A DNA stretch of 64,000 nt, taken from assembly GCA_902729315.2 (NCBI GenBank), contig LR746270.1, positions 2,784,501 through 2,848,500 on the forward strand. Reading direction: 5' to 3'. Of the stretch, positions 22,226 to 35,034 are shown in pieces; position 1 is the stretch's first letter, and every line of letters starts with the position of its first letter. This DNA comes from Spirodela intermedia (lineage: Eukaryota; Streptophyta; Magnoliopsida; Alismatales; Araceae). A model generated the notes under the pieces. The model did no database searches. It saw nothing but the letters and a program-made list of their open reading frames with translations, and was not told where the DNA came from. The position numbers and the translations under genes are program-made.

Positions 22226-23417
22226 TTTACATGAGCAACAACTGTCCGACTGCTGTCGCTTCTTGGTGTTCGGAAGCGGGTCATCCCCTTTTCCTTTGGT
22301 TTTGTTAGGAAGAATGTTTGTCTAGTGAGGGTTAATTAGCGGTAACCCCGAGGGTATGGGTCTAAAACAGCCACAAAAGGATGTGGACGTAATGAGGACA
22401 CTGATAAAATTTCCATGTGATTTGAACAAAATAGTCTTGTGACCGCCAAATAAGAGCTAAGAGCGTCCGTCACGAGTTCACACAGGACATGGAGACAAAC
22501 TCGAGGCCAATTAAATGCTCTGCGCGTGTGAACCGTTGACTGGCGCGCAAGGCCTAACTCTGTCGCATCGCCTTCTCCTTTTCTCCACGGACATCTTGCA
22601 GATCGGACAGTTTTCCACCGCTTAGTTGTCATTTTATGAGGCGTACATTAATGCTGACCAAGACCCATAACGCGTTGACTCGCTTCTGGCAGGTTAAGAA
22701 GAGGAGAACAGTAAAGATGGGATCTTTGCGAAAGCGTCCTCGGCCCCACGTCGTCGGCCTCTTTGTACGTACTGACTTAATGGGGGGAAGTAAAACTGAG
22801 ATGGCTTGCGTATGATCAAGAAAGGGATAAGTTTCAAGCTGGATCATTTTCGAAGCCCAAACCCTCCTACTTTTAGTCTTCCGCTAAACTTTGTGATCTA
22901 ATCCATGGCCAAACCCCACTCAGATTTTCAAGTGGTAGCAAGCTTATCTGTCTCCCAATAGTCTTCTCCACCAGCAATGTCTTCTCCCACGGCCCACTCG
23001 TAGCCCCTCCCCACCATCTGCTTCCCATCTCTTCCATATCCGGCTCTCCTACCGTGCCTCTGCTGAAGAGCTGCAGCCGTCACTTACCTTGTTCGAATGA
23101 GCCATAACTACTCGGTAAACAGTCTGCAGACGCCCTAATGGACCTCGCGCATTCTCCGCCTCCGCCGGCGGGTATCAGTTGGTGGAGGACGAGATGGGGA
23201 CGGGTCGTCGTCTAGTTTCGATCGATACCTAACGCAACATCCTCACCGTCACCGCTGCTTACAGATACCCGGATGGAGGAGAAATCTGATTATTACTGGA
23301 TGGGAACGCAGCTCTTAGCGTGGAAAAGAACGGCGGCGGGGAAGATGGTAATAGACGACTTCTCCTCTATGCAGATTCGGGGGGGGGGTGTGGGCGGGAG
23401 GAGGGTCTTGCTTTCCC
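20616..23417. other. Intergenic region upstream of extensin gene 2
   Basis: AT-rich to about 21900, then mixed. A (GA)n microsatellite lies at 22178-22222. The last kilobase (22330-23417) is GC-rich, the likely extended promoter of extensin 2. No exon, RNA gene or transposon domain is recognised. Confidence 0.5.
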
Positions 23418-23424
23418 TATAAAA
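23418..23424 (+). promoter_or_regulatory. TATA box of extensin gene 2
   Basis: TATAAAA lies 117 nt before the ATG at 23535. A short upstream frame (ATG 23433 or 23448, TGA 23469-23471) may lie at the very start of the leader. Confidence 0.65.
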
Positions 23425-23534
23425 TGGGGACGATGATCCCCATCATCATGCACCTCAACACTGCTCGGTGAGCCGTGAGAACTCCCCGGCAGCAACTGAG
23501 CTGCTCATCTTATTAGATAGTATAGCTTCTGGGC

Positions 23535-24464
23535 ATGGTCGGCCCTCGAATGGCGGGGCACCTGCACCGCCTTCTGTTGCTCGCGGTGGCGGTCTGCTTC
23601 GCCGCCACCTTGGTTGCGGCCGATGGAAAGTCTTACTACTACAATTCGCCACCCCCACCGTACCGTTACAAGTCTCCCCCTCCTCCTTCACCGTCGCCTC
23701 CTCCTCCATATCATTACAAGTCACCGCCTCCACCATCGCCGTCGCCTCCTCCCCCTTATCTCTATAAGTCGCCTCCGCCACCGTCTCCCTCGCCTCCGCC
23801 GCCGTACCATTACAAATCGCCGCCGCCTCCTTCGCCATCACCTCCTCCTCCGTATCTCTACAAGTCTCCACCGCCACCATCACCCTCTCCTCCTCCACCA
23901 TACCGCTACAAGTCTCCCCCACCACCTTCACCATCACCGCCGCCTCCCTACAAGTACAAGTCCCCACCGCCACCATCACCCTCTCCTTCTCCACCATACC
24001 GCTACAAGTCTCCCCCGCCACCTTCACCATCGCCGCCGCCTCCCTACAAGTACAAGTCCCCACCGCCACCATCACCGTCTCCTCCTCCACCATACCGCTA
24101 CAAGTCTCCCCCGCCACCTTCACCATCGCCGCCGCCTCCCTACAAGTACAAGTCCCCACCGCCACCATCACCCTCTCCTCCTCCACCATACCGCTACAAG
24201 TCTCCCCCACCACCTTCACCATCGCCGCCGCCTCCCTACAAGTACAAGTCTCCGCCGCCACCATCACCCTCTCCTCCTCCACCATACCGTTACAAGTCTC
24301 CCCCGCCACCTTCACCATCGCCGCCGCCTCCCTACAAGTACACGTCCCCACCGCCACTATCGCCGTCTCCTCCGCCGAAGTACTACTACAAGTCCCCACC
24401 GCCGCCGTCGCCATCTCCCCCGCCGAAGTACTACTACAAATCGCCGCCACCTCCAAAGTACTGA
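23535..24464 (+). CDS. Extensin 2 (classical, 309 aa, intronless)
   Basis: Seen: a signal peptide within MAGHLHRLLLLAVAVCFAAT (cleavage near LVAADG), then a highly regular chain of alternating YRYKSPPPPSPSPPPP and YKYKSPPPPSPSPPPP units, ending YYYKSPPPPKY. From about 23890 to 24350 the DNA repeats with a 96-nt period and little change between units. Known: SPPPP motifs are Hyp-arabinosylated and YXYK motifs take part in isodityrosine crosslinking and electrostatic assembly of the wall network. The first ATG is 23535 (MVGPRMAG), and 23550 would give a better signal peptide start with 304 residues. The gene is a relative of extensin 1 but lacks its Phe-rich block and pure Pro-Ser run. Reverse-strand and shifted frames here are repeat shadows. 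Confidence 0.95.
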   Translation: MVGPRMAGHLHRLLLLAVAVCFAATLVAADGKSYYYNSPPPPYRYKSPPPPSPSPPPPYHYKSPPPPSPSPPPPYLYKSPPPPSPSPPPPYHYKSPPPPSPSPPPPYLYKSPPPPSPSPPPPYRYKSPPPPSPSPPPPYKYKSPPPPSPSPSPPYRYKSPPPPSPSPPPPYKYKSPPPPSPSPPPPYRYKSPPPPSPSPPPPYKYKSPPPPSPSPPPPYRYKSPPPPSPSPPPPYKYKSPPPPSPSPPPPYRYKSPPPPSPSPPPPYKYTSPPPLSPSPPPKYYYKSPPPPSPSPPPKYYYKSPPPPKY

Positions 24465-25901
24465 TGGAGTTTTAATTCTGATTAAAGGGCTAGGAAAGCC
24501 GGGTTTTCATTAACAGGTCTTCATAGCTTGGGCTTCTCCAAAGTCTGCTAGGGTTTGTGGCGTCAATAAAGGACTTATGTCATGCATGCGGGGCGTTGTT
24601 CTCTATGATGAACGTTTGCGAAACAATGTTCCGATTGATGGCAGCTCAGAGTCCTATGCTTCTTTCCTTTTCTATGTTATGGACCTGTGTACGTGTTTCT
24701 CAAGCGATGGTAATAAAAATATTCCGAGAAATCATTCTCTTCCCCTCTCTCTTTGCATTCTCTGTCCATCTCTCTCTCTCTCTCTTCTTTGTCTATCCCT
24801 CTCTTCTCTCTCTCTCTTCTCTGTCCATCCCTCTCTTCTCTCTCTATCTCTCTTCTCTTTCCTTTTTTCTCTTCCTCTCTCTCCTTTGTTCTCCCTCTCC
24901 CGCTCGGACATGGATGGCCCTGATGGCCACTGGAATCCCCGGGTCATGGAAGGCTGCGGCCAGCGGAGGAGGGAATCAGGTGCTGACCAGGCCGAGGAGA
25001 GTGACAGTCATCGTCCTTCAGCAAACCTCTCAGATTCTAGTCTGGTGGGGTGTGGGCTGTTGCGCAACCAAGTCTCTGCATTAGGGCACCGAATTATTGA
25101 CCAACAAATAATGCCCCCCCCGACTTTACGTCGTTTTTAAAAGATGTCCACGTGGACGATACTTGTCCCCGGATTATTTATACCTAGGCCACACCATCAA
25201 CCCCCTAACACTCGCTGCAGCCATTCTTAAAAGGCCAAAGCCACTCACTCTTTGCGAAAGCCGATCACCATAAGTATCGGATCAGATTCTACAAAACGAC
25301 CCAGTACGTCGGAAGAAGTGGCCTACGGCTCGGCAAGAACCCACGTCACATCGATGCGGTCAACGTCCAGAGTGGGACCTAAGAATTCGGGTCAGCCCGT
25401 CAGGGCCGGGCCGCCGCCCTCTTAGGGTCCGGCCGATTATAGGGAGATTAGAAGGCATCTATCTGGATGAAAGCGGCTTCTAGCTGCACCGGTTTCTATT
25501 AATGGCTGTCCTCAAAAGTAAGCCCATTCTTGAAGATCATTCATAACCGTTGACAATTGACGCGCAAAGGTGGGCCAGATCTCTCTCTCTATGAAGCCCA
25601 AGCCTGGCCCAGCATAGAAAAAACGAGCCCAACTGAATACAAAAGAAAAGAAAAAGGGTTTTAATTTGATATAAATGGGCGAGCAAACCATGGTCAAATA
25701 AGTTCCAATGTCTTTGCCAGATGGACGGCATAAAAGGGCCATCACAAGTATCACGGGGGGCCTCCGCAGACTTTTGAGCCTCTCTCCCATGGAATAATAC
25801 AGCGGAGGAACGGAGTTTCTTGTGGTTTCCCAGGAATTATTGCCAGATTCAGGCCACCAGAAAGCAGAGATACGTAGTCAACGACTTACTAACTTCGTTC
25901 A
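24465..25901. other. Intergenic between extensin 2 and the BIG BROTHER-like gene
   Basis: It holds the 3' flank of extensin 2, a TC-rich tract at about 24745-24900, and a 12-bp perfect palindrome GTCCACGTGGAC (25146-25157) with a CACGTG G-box core, followed by TATTTATACC near 25175. No convincing plus-strand gene follows, so the promoter-like look may be chance. Confidence 0.5.
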
Positions 25902-26177
25902 TTATGGGCATTGGCGCTTCTCAGCAAACACCTCGGCAAGGCAGATCGGGCAAGCCTGGTTAAGAAGAGGGGAGAAGGAGGTCAACTGATGATTGGGGGG
26001 AAGGAGGCAGATGGGGGGTGAGTTGGGGCCGGGAGGGGACGTACCCGATTGATGCCCAGCCACCTGGAGATGCAGCCGACGTGGTAGCGGTGGCGGCAGG
26101 GGAGGATCATCTGTCTCTCCCCTCTCTTGTAGCCCATCTGGCAGATCACACATCTGCAAGGGCGCACCACTCTCAAA

Positions 26178-26263
<86 letters not shown>

Positions 26264-28119
26264 CTGGTACCGTTCACCACGGGACTTCTTTCTTGAGAAA
26301 AACCAACGTTTGCACTTTGATGTCGGTAGTGAGAGAATGAGTTCTTCAGGGAGGCCCCTGCTTTTAGTCCCAGTTGCCACGCCAATATCCGGAAACTCCT
26401 GTAAAATTCCAGATTTACAGGCACAAGATTAAGCTTTGGGAAGGCAGGAATACGTATTTAAAAAAATAAAAACAAGAAACTATGGATCTTATCTGCTTAA
26501 ATTTCCTACAAGTCTCAAGATCTCATGATTCCATTCCAAGCAAGAACACAGGGATTTACTTGTTCTTACTCTTGTGAGACTACTCTTAGATACTCAATCC
26601 CCAAATCTGATCTCGCTAACAGGGTTTGTCTTCGCCAACTCTAAATAAAGTACGGAGTAGGGCAATTCTTATGTAGCCCTAATTTAAATCAGTTTTAGAA
26701 AAAAATAGTTGACTAAAAAAAATTCTTAAAGAAGAAATTGAGTAACACGAGGCAGTTGAAATATGTTAGGAGGTGTAAAAACAATGGAGGACTCTTACTT
26801 GAGGGTCTCCTGTGTGATTGTGACTTTGAATACCTATAAAATTCAAAAATAAAATTAAAAAATTCTCAGATATACCACAAGAGAAAAATGATGCCTGGAA
26901 CATTAAAAATATTCTTAAAGAACCTAATCATGGGGACTTTTAAAGAGAAATTAAAAATTAAAATAAAATATGAGATAAGAATAATGGAAAATGGAATACA
27001 CCCAATTAACGATGCTATTGAATGTTTCTCGTAAAAATCTTCAGTTGTCAATATTAATGCGAGATTAGTGAAGATATTTGGTGCTAAAGATTTTATTTTT
27101 TTAGTAGCGTCGTATGTCTGCGCAAATATCTCAGAGATTAAAACTAGTGCAAGAACAATAGAGATCTCAAGGTGACTCCAGTAGAGATTTCTTTCCCAAT
27201 TATGTGCTCGACGGGAAAAAGCAAGCAGACAACTACAGGTATTAACAGACAATATACACTTGAGAATTGATTCATTTCTGTGTGGCGAATAAGAGAAACA
27301 ACACAAAAGTTAACATTACTGAGATCTCGCGGCACTGTACACAAAAATCTTAGATCAGAGAACAAATAATTAAAATATTTAGTGCCCCCATGAGCACAAT
27401 AAATGAGACTTACGTTCCTCATCACTTGCGTGGGCAGCTGGTTCAGCACCAACTCTACCTCCGTATGGAGCAACTGCTAATGTTTCTTCATCACTCAGAA
27501 CTGCCGAACCATCCCAAACCTGTATGCTTTCATTGAATCTCAATGCATTACCATTTATCTCGTACGCATCACCCATTTCATAACAGAAATCACTCCTTGG
27601 ACAAGAAGATCCATATTTGTATGAATATATGTGCATCGATGAACAATATGAACTTGGCTGCAAATAGAATTTCAAAGATGATTCTCTTAAATCTCCAGAT
27701 TCAAAAGAAATAAATGCTGTTAGTGTTTCAATAGATGAGGGTAAGCGATAAGATCAAGGCAATACCCATATTCTGTTTAAGGGAAGGGGATAATCTTATA
27801 GAAAAAGTATAAGAATAAATGGATTTTTTAAATAAATAACTTATATACTTTTTAATATGTTATTTTTCACCAGAAGCCTGATGGGACAAGCAAGGAATTC
27901 CATGTTTAAGGACGTGAACTTTACAGATGATGTTTTACACGCTCAGAATCTGATCCGAGGTGATCAAAGGAAGAAGTTCAAACCGAACAGGATTACCTGA
28001 TAATGCAGAAACCTTGAGAGAGAAGCATCTCCACCAATATATGCGAGACCCTCAAACAAATCCAGAAAATTCTCAGCGAGAACATAGGGAAACCCAGAGT
28101 TTATGTAATGTACTTCCAT
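25902..28119 (-). CDS. BB: BIG BROTHER-like RING-H2 E3 ubiquitin ligase, 6 coding exons, 230 aa
   Basis: Seen: coding exons are 28119-27997, 27657-27414, 26833-26799, 26398-26271, 26153-26045 and 25955-25902 (TAA at 25902-25904). All junctions are GT-AG and phases agree (693 nt). The N-terminus MEVHYINSGFPYVLAENFLD and the following HIYSYKYG...CYEMGDAYEI match the BB family. GTKSRGLPEELILSLPTSKC precedes the RING. The RING-H2 spans residues 178-218: CVIC, PCRHRYHVGC and ACPIC supply the zinc ligands. Known: Arabidopsis BB restricts organ size by ubiquitinating growth regulators. Inferred: an active ligase of that type. The intron at 26154-26270 is only 117 nt and mostly a (UC)n run on the transcript. 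CAG directly before the ATG suggests a 5' UTR intron. The length is slightly below Arabidopsis BB (about 248). Confidence 0.9.
26182..26258. repeat. (AG)38 microsatellite filling most of a short intron
   Basis: An uninterrupted 77-nt dinucleotide run lies in the 117-nt intron between the fourth and fifth coding exons of the BIG BROTHER-like gene. Confidence 0.97.
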
Positions 28120-29313
28120 CTGCCAGTAATTCATTTGTGACTATTTTTCTGTCATCAAAAAGAAATGCGCAAGCATTTAGTTCAAATTCATCACGTTTCT
28201 CAAGAGGATCAAGATCTTAAGGATCTTAAGAATAAATTTCACCATATACCCTTCTAATCTTAAGCAATCAACCATTTAATATGAAGATTGGATCTGCCTG
28301 TACTGCGCCATCTTGCGATACAAATTCTGTGGATGGCGCGTTGGGTCACTTTCCAAGCATTTTTCCAACACACTGCAATGGCAAGAAACAAACAGAGAGG
28401 TTAGATCTCAAGGCAAGAATCATCCAATGCACCTAATTAAAAAATTTGCATCACGTCCCGTTTTCTTATAGATCCAAGAACCAACATCAAAATGATATCA
28501 GCATCGTAGTGTATCCATAGCTATCTACTGGGTGAATTGCTTTTGTGCACATTGGAAGAGAGATATGCTTGAGGAGAGGAACCTTGCTGGCAGAGTTGAG
28601 CGGGAGAGATCAGAACTCTTGGTACTCTCTGCAGAGAAAGATGAATCGTAGAGATTCTGAATCAGGATTTAAGGTCATCTATGAGAGATCTGCAACGACG
28701 CTACAGCCCCTGCCTTCTCGTGTTCCTCCAGGAAACAAGAGGACTAAAAAAGAAAATGCAGGCCTAAAATGCAGACCTATAATTCCACGGGCGTCCTTAT
28801 CTCAATAGACTCCACGAGAAAGGCGAGAGACAAACACGGGATAAGCCATAACTTTCCTACGGGGACAAGCTATTCGAAAATACCTTCATCATCACGCTTC
28901 TGACGAAGGGAACAAAAGACAGACGTTCTTCTTACCTATTCCTTTTCATCTGATGGCACAAACGCTCCTGGATTCAACTCAAATTCCTTGAAATCAGCCG
29001 AGAAGGCTTCGACGCGGCAGCTCCGCCTCCTCGTCGGCGATCAGCAAGAACGACAGGGCGAGGGAGAGTACAGAGAAAAAGGAAAAGCCGCGGCAATCGG
29101 CGATGAGGAGATATCGCGTAAGAAAGGAGAATGCGGCAGCATCGGCGAAGAAGCGAGCGAGCCGGCAAAAAGGGAGGACTCCCGGAAGCTTTAATAACGG
29201 AGCAATGGTGATCAATGGCTTCTCTGAGACGGTTTCCCTGTGACCACCACCACATGGTAGATGAGAGAGAGAGAGCGAGCGAGCTAGAGAGAGAGGGAGA
29301 GAGCAAGCAAGCG

Positions 29314-29350
<37 letters not shown>

Positions 29351-31240
29351 AGCAAGCGAGAGAGAAACAGAGAGAGAAAGACTCAGCTTGTTCTTGAGCT
29401 CTCTGTCTCTCTCTCTCTCTAGGATGAGAGGGGCGGTGACGGGACATTACCCAGGGGGCTGATCACTTTGTGTTCTTCCACTTTACTCCGTGGATGAACC
29501 CACCCACTCCGACCATACGATTACCGGAGGTGACGGCAAGCAAACGCCAACGGTCCAGGTCACGTGTCCCCCGTGCCGCGCTTATAATGTCGTACATATT
29601 CTAAGAATTCGACCGGGAAAGCAGAAAACCAGAGCTCCAATAAAGAAAGAGAGAAGAGGTAGAGAGAGATAGCGGTGTATCCGATAGGAAAGAGAGAGAG
29701 GGAGAGAGATAGAGAGAGAGAGAGAGAGAAAGGGAGAGGGAAACACAGAGAGAGGGAGAGAGAGGAGGGTTAGAGAGAGAGAGAGAGGGAGGGAGATGGA
29801 CCAGGTCGTTAGCACATTGGCCCGCGGGTAACTAACTGGCGTCACGGGTCCCCGTGGGGAAGGGGCGCCCCGAGCAATAGTGTAGCGTGCATCGCAGTGA
29901 AATTACCGACCACTCCAACATATTCATTCAGTGGGCGGGTGGATGACATGACGTCAGTGTCGGAACCGGCGCGACGACTCAGTGGCCCGTTGCTTGAGGA
30001 AAACGGTTGTCTAGCATTTTCCCAGATACACCCCTCTAAAAGTCGAGAACTTAAAGCATTACCAAGAGAGAAGGCATATTTAACTACATCAGGAGAGTCT
30101 ACTCTGGACTATTTATACGAAGCTTGTGGAGCATTCCAACACCCGGGAGGTTCGTTGACTTGAGGGTTGTGTGTGGTAAGGACGATGGGGAAGGGTTGGG
30201 AGGGTTGAGGGCTTCTATGAAGAAGCTTGCTTCGGTTGCTAGTAAATATGGAGACTTTTTCAGTGAAAAGTTGCTAAAAAATCCACAATAAGTAGCATTT
30301 ACATTATCGTTTGATTGAATGGGTAGAAAGACATTGAGCTTTAGGGCATTTTGTTTGACCATTTGGTTACTCAATTAGTTTATACATCTTCAATGTTAGT
30401 AGTGTAGGAGTAAAGTCAACGAGCTCAAAGATGATTTTTATAACTATGATGTGTGTGGGAAACCTGGTCAAATGTCTTTATGCTACAGACACAATACAAT
30501 AAAAAAATGGGAATAAAATTAGAGTAGATTCAAGCTTCATAATGGAGTTGTTGAGGTTTTTTTGAGTCACAATGCAAGGCATTTTCAAGGTTTGACATGC
30601 CATTTTTATGAAGAAAACTTGAGGAGGCTTAAAATTTTATTTTCAAACTTCCCAATGGAAGATATAGTGTTGGAAGCACCTCGATTTCTTCATCAAAGAT
30701 TGACAAATCTCCAAAAATCATTTATTTACCTTTATCTTGGGTAAGAGAATGTGGGTTGACACTTTCATTTTAACATGTTTTCATGATGCAAGTAATTCAG
30801 TGGTTAATTCTGAACTCTTGATTCATGATGTGAATCTGCCCTAGGCGAGCTGACTTATACGTTGGCTAAGCTAATCAAATTATTTAAATTTTTAGATGAA
30901 TATAATATGTCAAGTTGACAAAAAAACTATGCATTATTTGATTCTAGGATGGTTGTATTTCATTCCATCACTTAACTTTGTTGTTGAGATTCGTATCTGG
31001 TCTTTAGTTCCTTATAAGCATGCCAATAGACACTCATTGTTATTTTTTTGAGTTAATTATCACATGGAGATCTGTTTCAAGGCTCAATGAAATAACTTCC
31101 CTTGACTGTCACTTGGCTGATTCATTTACCTTACTCAAGGGACTAAATCTTGTTATAAAAACTAACTATCTGTTTTTGTTGTATCACAAGATGTAGATTT
31201 TTGGATGTCTTATTGATGCTCCTTTTGCGCCTTCAAAGAA
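28120..31240. other. Upstream region of the BIG BROTHER-like gene and intergenic sequence
   Basis: The 28120-29450 part probably holds 5' UTR exon(s) and the promoter of the minus-strand gene; its limits are not visible. GA-rich tracts lie at about 29262-29390 and 29640-29800. From 29450 to 30165 the sequence is GC-rich without a recognised gene, with TGACGTCA near 29950. From 30165 to 31240 it is AT-rich with short broken frames only. Confidence 0.45.
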
Positions 31241-31249
31241 TGAATTAAT

Positions 31250-31620
31250 AATAAACATTTTTTATGAGAAAGCTATGAGCATATTATGTTCCTGTTGGGA
31301 TGTAAATGATATGCAACTTACTTACTATAAAGAGTTGAAAAAAGAAATATCTCAACTCAAGGAGACTAAATCAGATGACTTGGTTCATAAATTAGAACAA
31401 TTGACGATGCACCTAAGGAAGTGAATTGGAGACATAATCTCAAAGTAAGTTAAACCAAATAAGCTAAAGATTCTAGTGAGTTTCCACTCAATGAACTTTT
31501 GGCTTCATTTAGATTATATGATTTGAAAAATAAAGGTATCAATGAAAAGACAAGAAAAAGGAAAATTCAGAGTAAGGCTTCCACTAGATGGTTGTTTGGT
31601 ATAACCAGCCTCCATTTTTT
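31250..31620 (+). mobile_element. Copia gag (UBN2-type) relic
   Basis: Broken frames read PLNELLASFRLYDLKNKG followed by NEKTRKRKIQSKAST around 31480-31580. This is the pattern of the end of the copia gag domain just before the zinc knuckle. No LTRs or pol were recognised next to it, so the element is heavily truncated. Confidence 0.55.
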
Positions 31621-34600
31621 TTCTAAAACAATCAACCTAGTTAGTTTGCTGAAAGTCATTTATTGAAAAGTGATAACAACTACTTTATTTAGATGAAGGA
31701 ATGCTATATTTATTTTGAAGCTATTTTCGGAACAAGGAATGATTTTATTCCTGCAGCTCAAACAATATATGGGATACAATACGGTCCATAAAGGACAGTG
31801 AGAAAACGGAAGACACAACTACGAAAATAACTGGTCGTGGAACTCTCATAATACACAAATCAAAGATATTTTCTCTCATCTATTTAACCAAAAATTGGAA
31901 AAATTATAATTTTGTCAAATATTTTTCTGTTGGGACTGTATTTCGAATCCTATACATTTTTCTCTGTAGAATATCCTTAGATAATGCATAATGTGCTATC
32001 TAAACTAATTGATTATTTCAACAAAGCTTTTAATATTGAGAGTTTTTCGAGCATTCTAATCATGGATAAAGTACTTGTTTTACTAACTTTGCTTTCATTA
32101 TTTTCCTAATTTTTTCACCCATCTGTTTTGATACCCAGTAACCATATACTAACCGGTGTTGCCTAGAATTTCAAATTTCATTTACAATGCTCCAAGGTAT
32201 CAATACATTGTATTTCGTTAATAAAAGTCCCCGAGTAATTAATTTCCCACAACGAGCCTGATTTCCTTCTAAAATTCTGGGACCAACGTGTTGAGAACCC
32301 TGTTAAGTTATTGATATTTTTTCTTTGACTTTAAATCTTGGGGTTATTCATTGACCAAGAATTGGCAGGTTGCTTCCTTTTTTCTTTTGCCGAAACCTCA
32401 GTTCAGGCTTCTTGGTTCTGGTCACTCCACTCTAATCTTTCCCATACACAAGCACTTGGGCCCTCGTCCTTTTGTCCTCGTCAGAAACTATGTACATTCT
32501 TTGCGATCCCCTCCTCTCTCATATTTTTACAATATACTCTTAAAAAATATTGAAAATAACACTCATGTACTTGAGCCATTATGAAGAAAACGGTATAGAA
32601 TTACGTCACCATTTTTCCTATACATGTCGATACAATGCATTATATCCTTTATGATCGTCACGGTCATTCATGAGCCATATTTAGCCAATTGTATCTTCTG
32701 AAAGCATTCTCCTATGTCCTCACCACCACAAGGAATGACTTATCTTTTAATCTCTCCGATGTTTACAATAAAAGCATTTTAATTGGATGGAATCCTGCTG
32801 GCAGAGGGACATCTGAATTCAGATGGACTCCAATCATTTATCGCTATTCTTTCCAATTGCCATTTATAGGACCTTTTTTAGTGGGAACCTTGTTCCTATT
32901 GGCAGGCACATATGTTCGTTCTATATCCTGATCACTCTGAACTAAGGCGGGAGATCCTCTTTCTATATTTTTAGAAAACATGTAGTCAAATTTTGATTAA
33001 GAAAAGAAAAGCTGCAGTCTCTTTGTTTGTGAAATCAAATAAATAGTGGAGAGCGAGCTCTTGGTCAGTGACATTTGTTGAGTGGTTCCAGGGACGGTCT
33101 TTCAGGTTCTTGAGGAGATTCAAATAACGAAATGGTAAGTTGACATAAATTTTATACTGAACTCTCTGTACTAAAGTTTTATTTGTATTGCAATCTATTT
33201 TTACGCAAGTTTCAAAGAAAGAGAATACTATTTGTAGAGTTGACGCCGATTTTCACAGCTTTAAACGTCAGTCAAAGAGTCATAAACGATATGCCAATAC
33301 TTTATTTACATGTTTCACCAATCTACGTAAGAAAGGAGAACTATGCGCGAGACAAATGCGATATACCCATATTTTTAGCCTGAAATAGGTATTTCTAATG
33401 GCACGATTAAGGAATCATTCAAGGCTTGCTAGTAGCCACTTCTGGGGGAAAAGGATATAAAGAATATTGTGGCCCAAACAAGTAATTGTCTCAAGTGCAT
33501 ATTTAAAGGTTCCTCTCCACCATTAAAACTTATATTTATTCTTAACAAAGCTCCCCTTGCACTTAGATTTTCTCTTTCTCCTTGCTAGACAATAAGTTAC
33601 TAATTTTACTCTCTTTGCTTTTGTGATGATGTGAAAGCAAGATACTAAAGCTTAAGTATTTATGTAAGGCTTTGATTAGCTTCTCTTACTTAGTGTCACG
33701 TAGTCTGAGGAGGCTACCATCTCCGTTGGTCCTTGAACAAAAATGGCGCATTCCACAAGTAGCGTCGGTGAAGTAACGCTTGGTATCTTCAGCCAGGCCT
33801 AGTGTAGAAACGTCTCCTGTTTGTCCTAACATCAAACGATAGTGACTAGCGTTATAGGTCGTTGGGCGGCCGGAAGGTTGCCATGAGTAAGGTTGGGGGG
33901 CCGAAGGCAGTTTTCCGTGTACCGGACACGTCCCTAACAAGTCTGGACGTCCTAAGGTCGTGGTCATTGACATTATGTAATATGGAAATTATGGTTCTTA
34001 AAGTGGTAAAGTTTACTGAACAGTTTTTTCTTATAGTCTAGTTTCATTTTTTTCACAAAACTGACGGAAATGCTAAAGAACCAACTCGTAGAGTCTTGTC
34101 AAGCTTGTCTTCGACTGGTCAGAAGCGTAGGATATGTAAGTTGGACATTATGCGAGGAGAAGTGTCCACCCAATAATCCCTTCACGCTTGACTTTTAGGT
34201 CCTTGTGTGCGTAGGACCTTAGGACTAATAAAATAATATATCAAGGAAAATTTATCCCACTTATGAATGTTCTTATTGAAATATCCAACCTTCTATTTCT
34301 AAATATTGATACAGATTCATAATGTTGAACTAGATAACCAGGTTGTTCAGAATATAGCATCGTGCAATAATACATAAAAATGTTCCTGGATTTCTTCCAA
34401 CGGAACATTTTCCAAAAACAATCATGTACTCGGGGTATGAAATTATCTTGTCCAATAGTAACCTTAAAGCCAACTTATGAGTTTAAGTCATATAACTTCA
34501 TTTATTTATTTCATCAGCGTCATTATGCTGTAGGCAACGAGCTTTGTTACTTTGTGCGAAGCAAGACCCTTGAATAGTTAGGCCTGAAAGAGGTTCCAGG

Positions 34601-34893
34601 CCACCGTTCGTCAGAGAGAGGGAGAGGGAGAGGGAGAGAGAGAGAGGTTCGGCAAAGAAGTCCAAGGTTTCCCATTGTGGTACCCAGAATAACAAGTATC
34701 AGTGTAGTATAAGTTACCAAAGGATAGACCTCGTTTGGAAGGCTCTGCAAGGCACGATAGAATTTTTTAGTTTCGATCGAAATCAACTTGAAAACCGAAT
34801 TTAGGAGTACGAGATGCGTATAAAACAAGTCCACCAATCTAGTCCGCTTTTGCACCTAGTTATCTGGTCAAGCTCATTGTCTGCAGATTTTTT

Positions 34894-34915
34894 CTACGGA
34901 CAAATCAGTCCGTAG
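34894..34915. repeat. Perfect 8-bp inverted repeat with a 6-nt loop
   Basis: CTACGGAC and GTCCGTAG flank AAATCA. I see no U-tract or known RNA motif attached to it. Confidence 0.6.
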
Positions 34916-35034
34916 ATGAGACGAGGCCTGAGCCGTTGAAAAGAAAGTGGCATATGAACTGTGCCTTCTTCAAGGAGCCTTCGAGTAGATCCTCATGTGC
35001 TGCCTTGTCTAAGTGTTGTCATGGCGCATCCCGC

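Noticed and set aside
23455-24456. 333-codon antisense ORF and shifted 299-codon ORF across extensin 2
   Set aside because: Repeat shadows of the YXYKSPPPP coding units in other frames.
25146-25200. Promoter of a plus-strand gene at the G-box palindrome
   Set aside because: G-box and TATA-like sequence are present, but no reading frame or splice structure follows before the minus-strand E3 ligase.
28974-29447. 157-codon minus-strand ORF upstream of the BIG BROTHER-like gene
   Set aside because: Mostly Ser/Leu from a TC repeat; no conserved segment, more likely 5' UTR or promoter.
34880-34930. Hammerhead ribozyme
   Set aside because: A GATGAGACGAGG stretch after a perfect stem suggested one, but the required CUGAUGA and GAAA core is not present in the right order.
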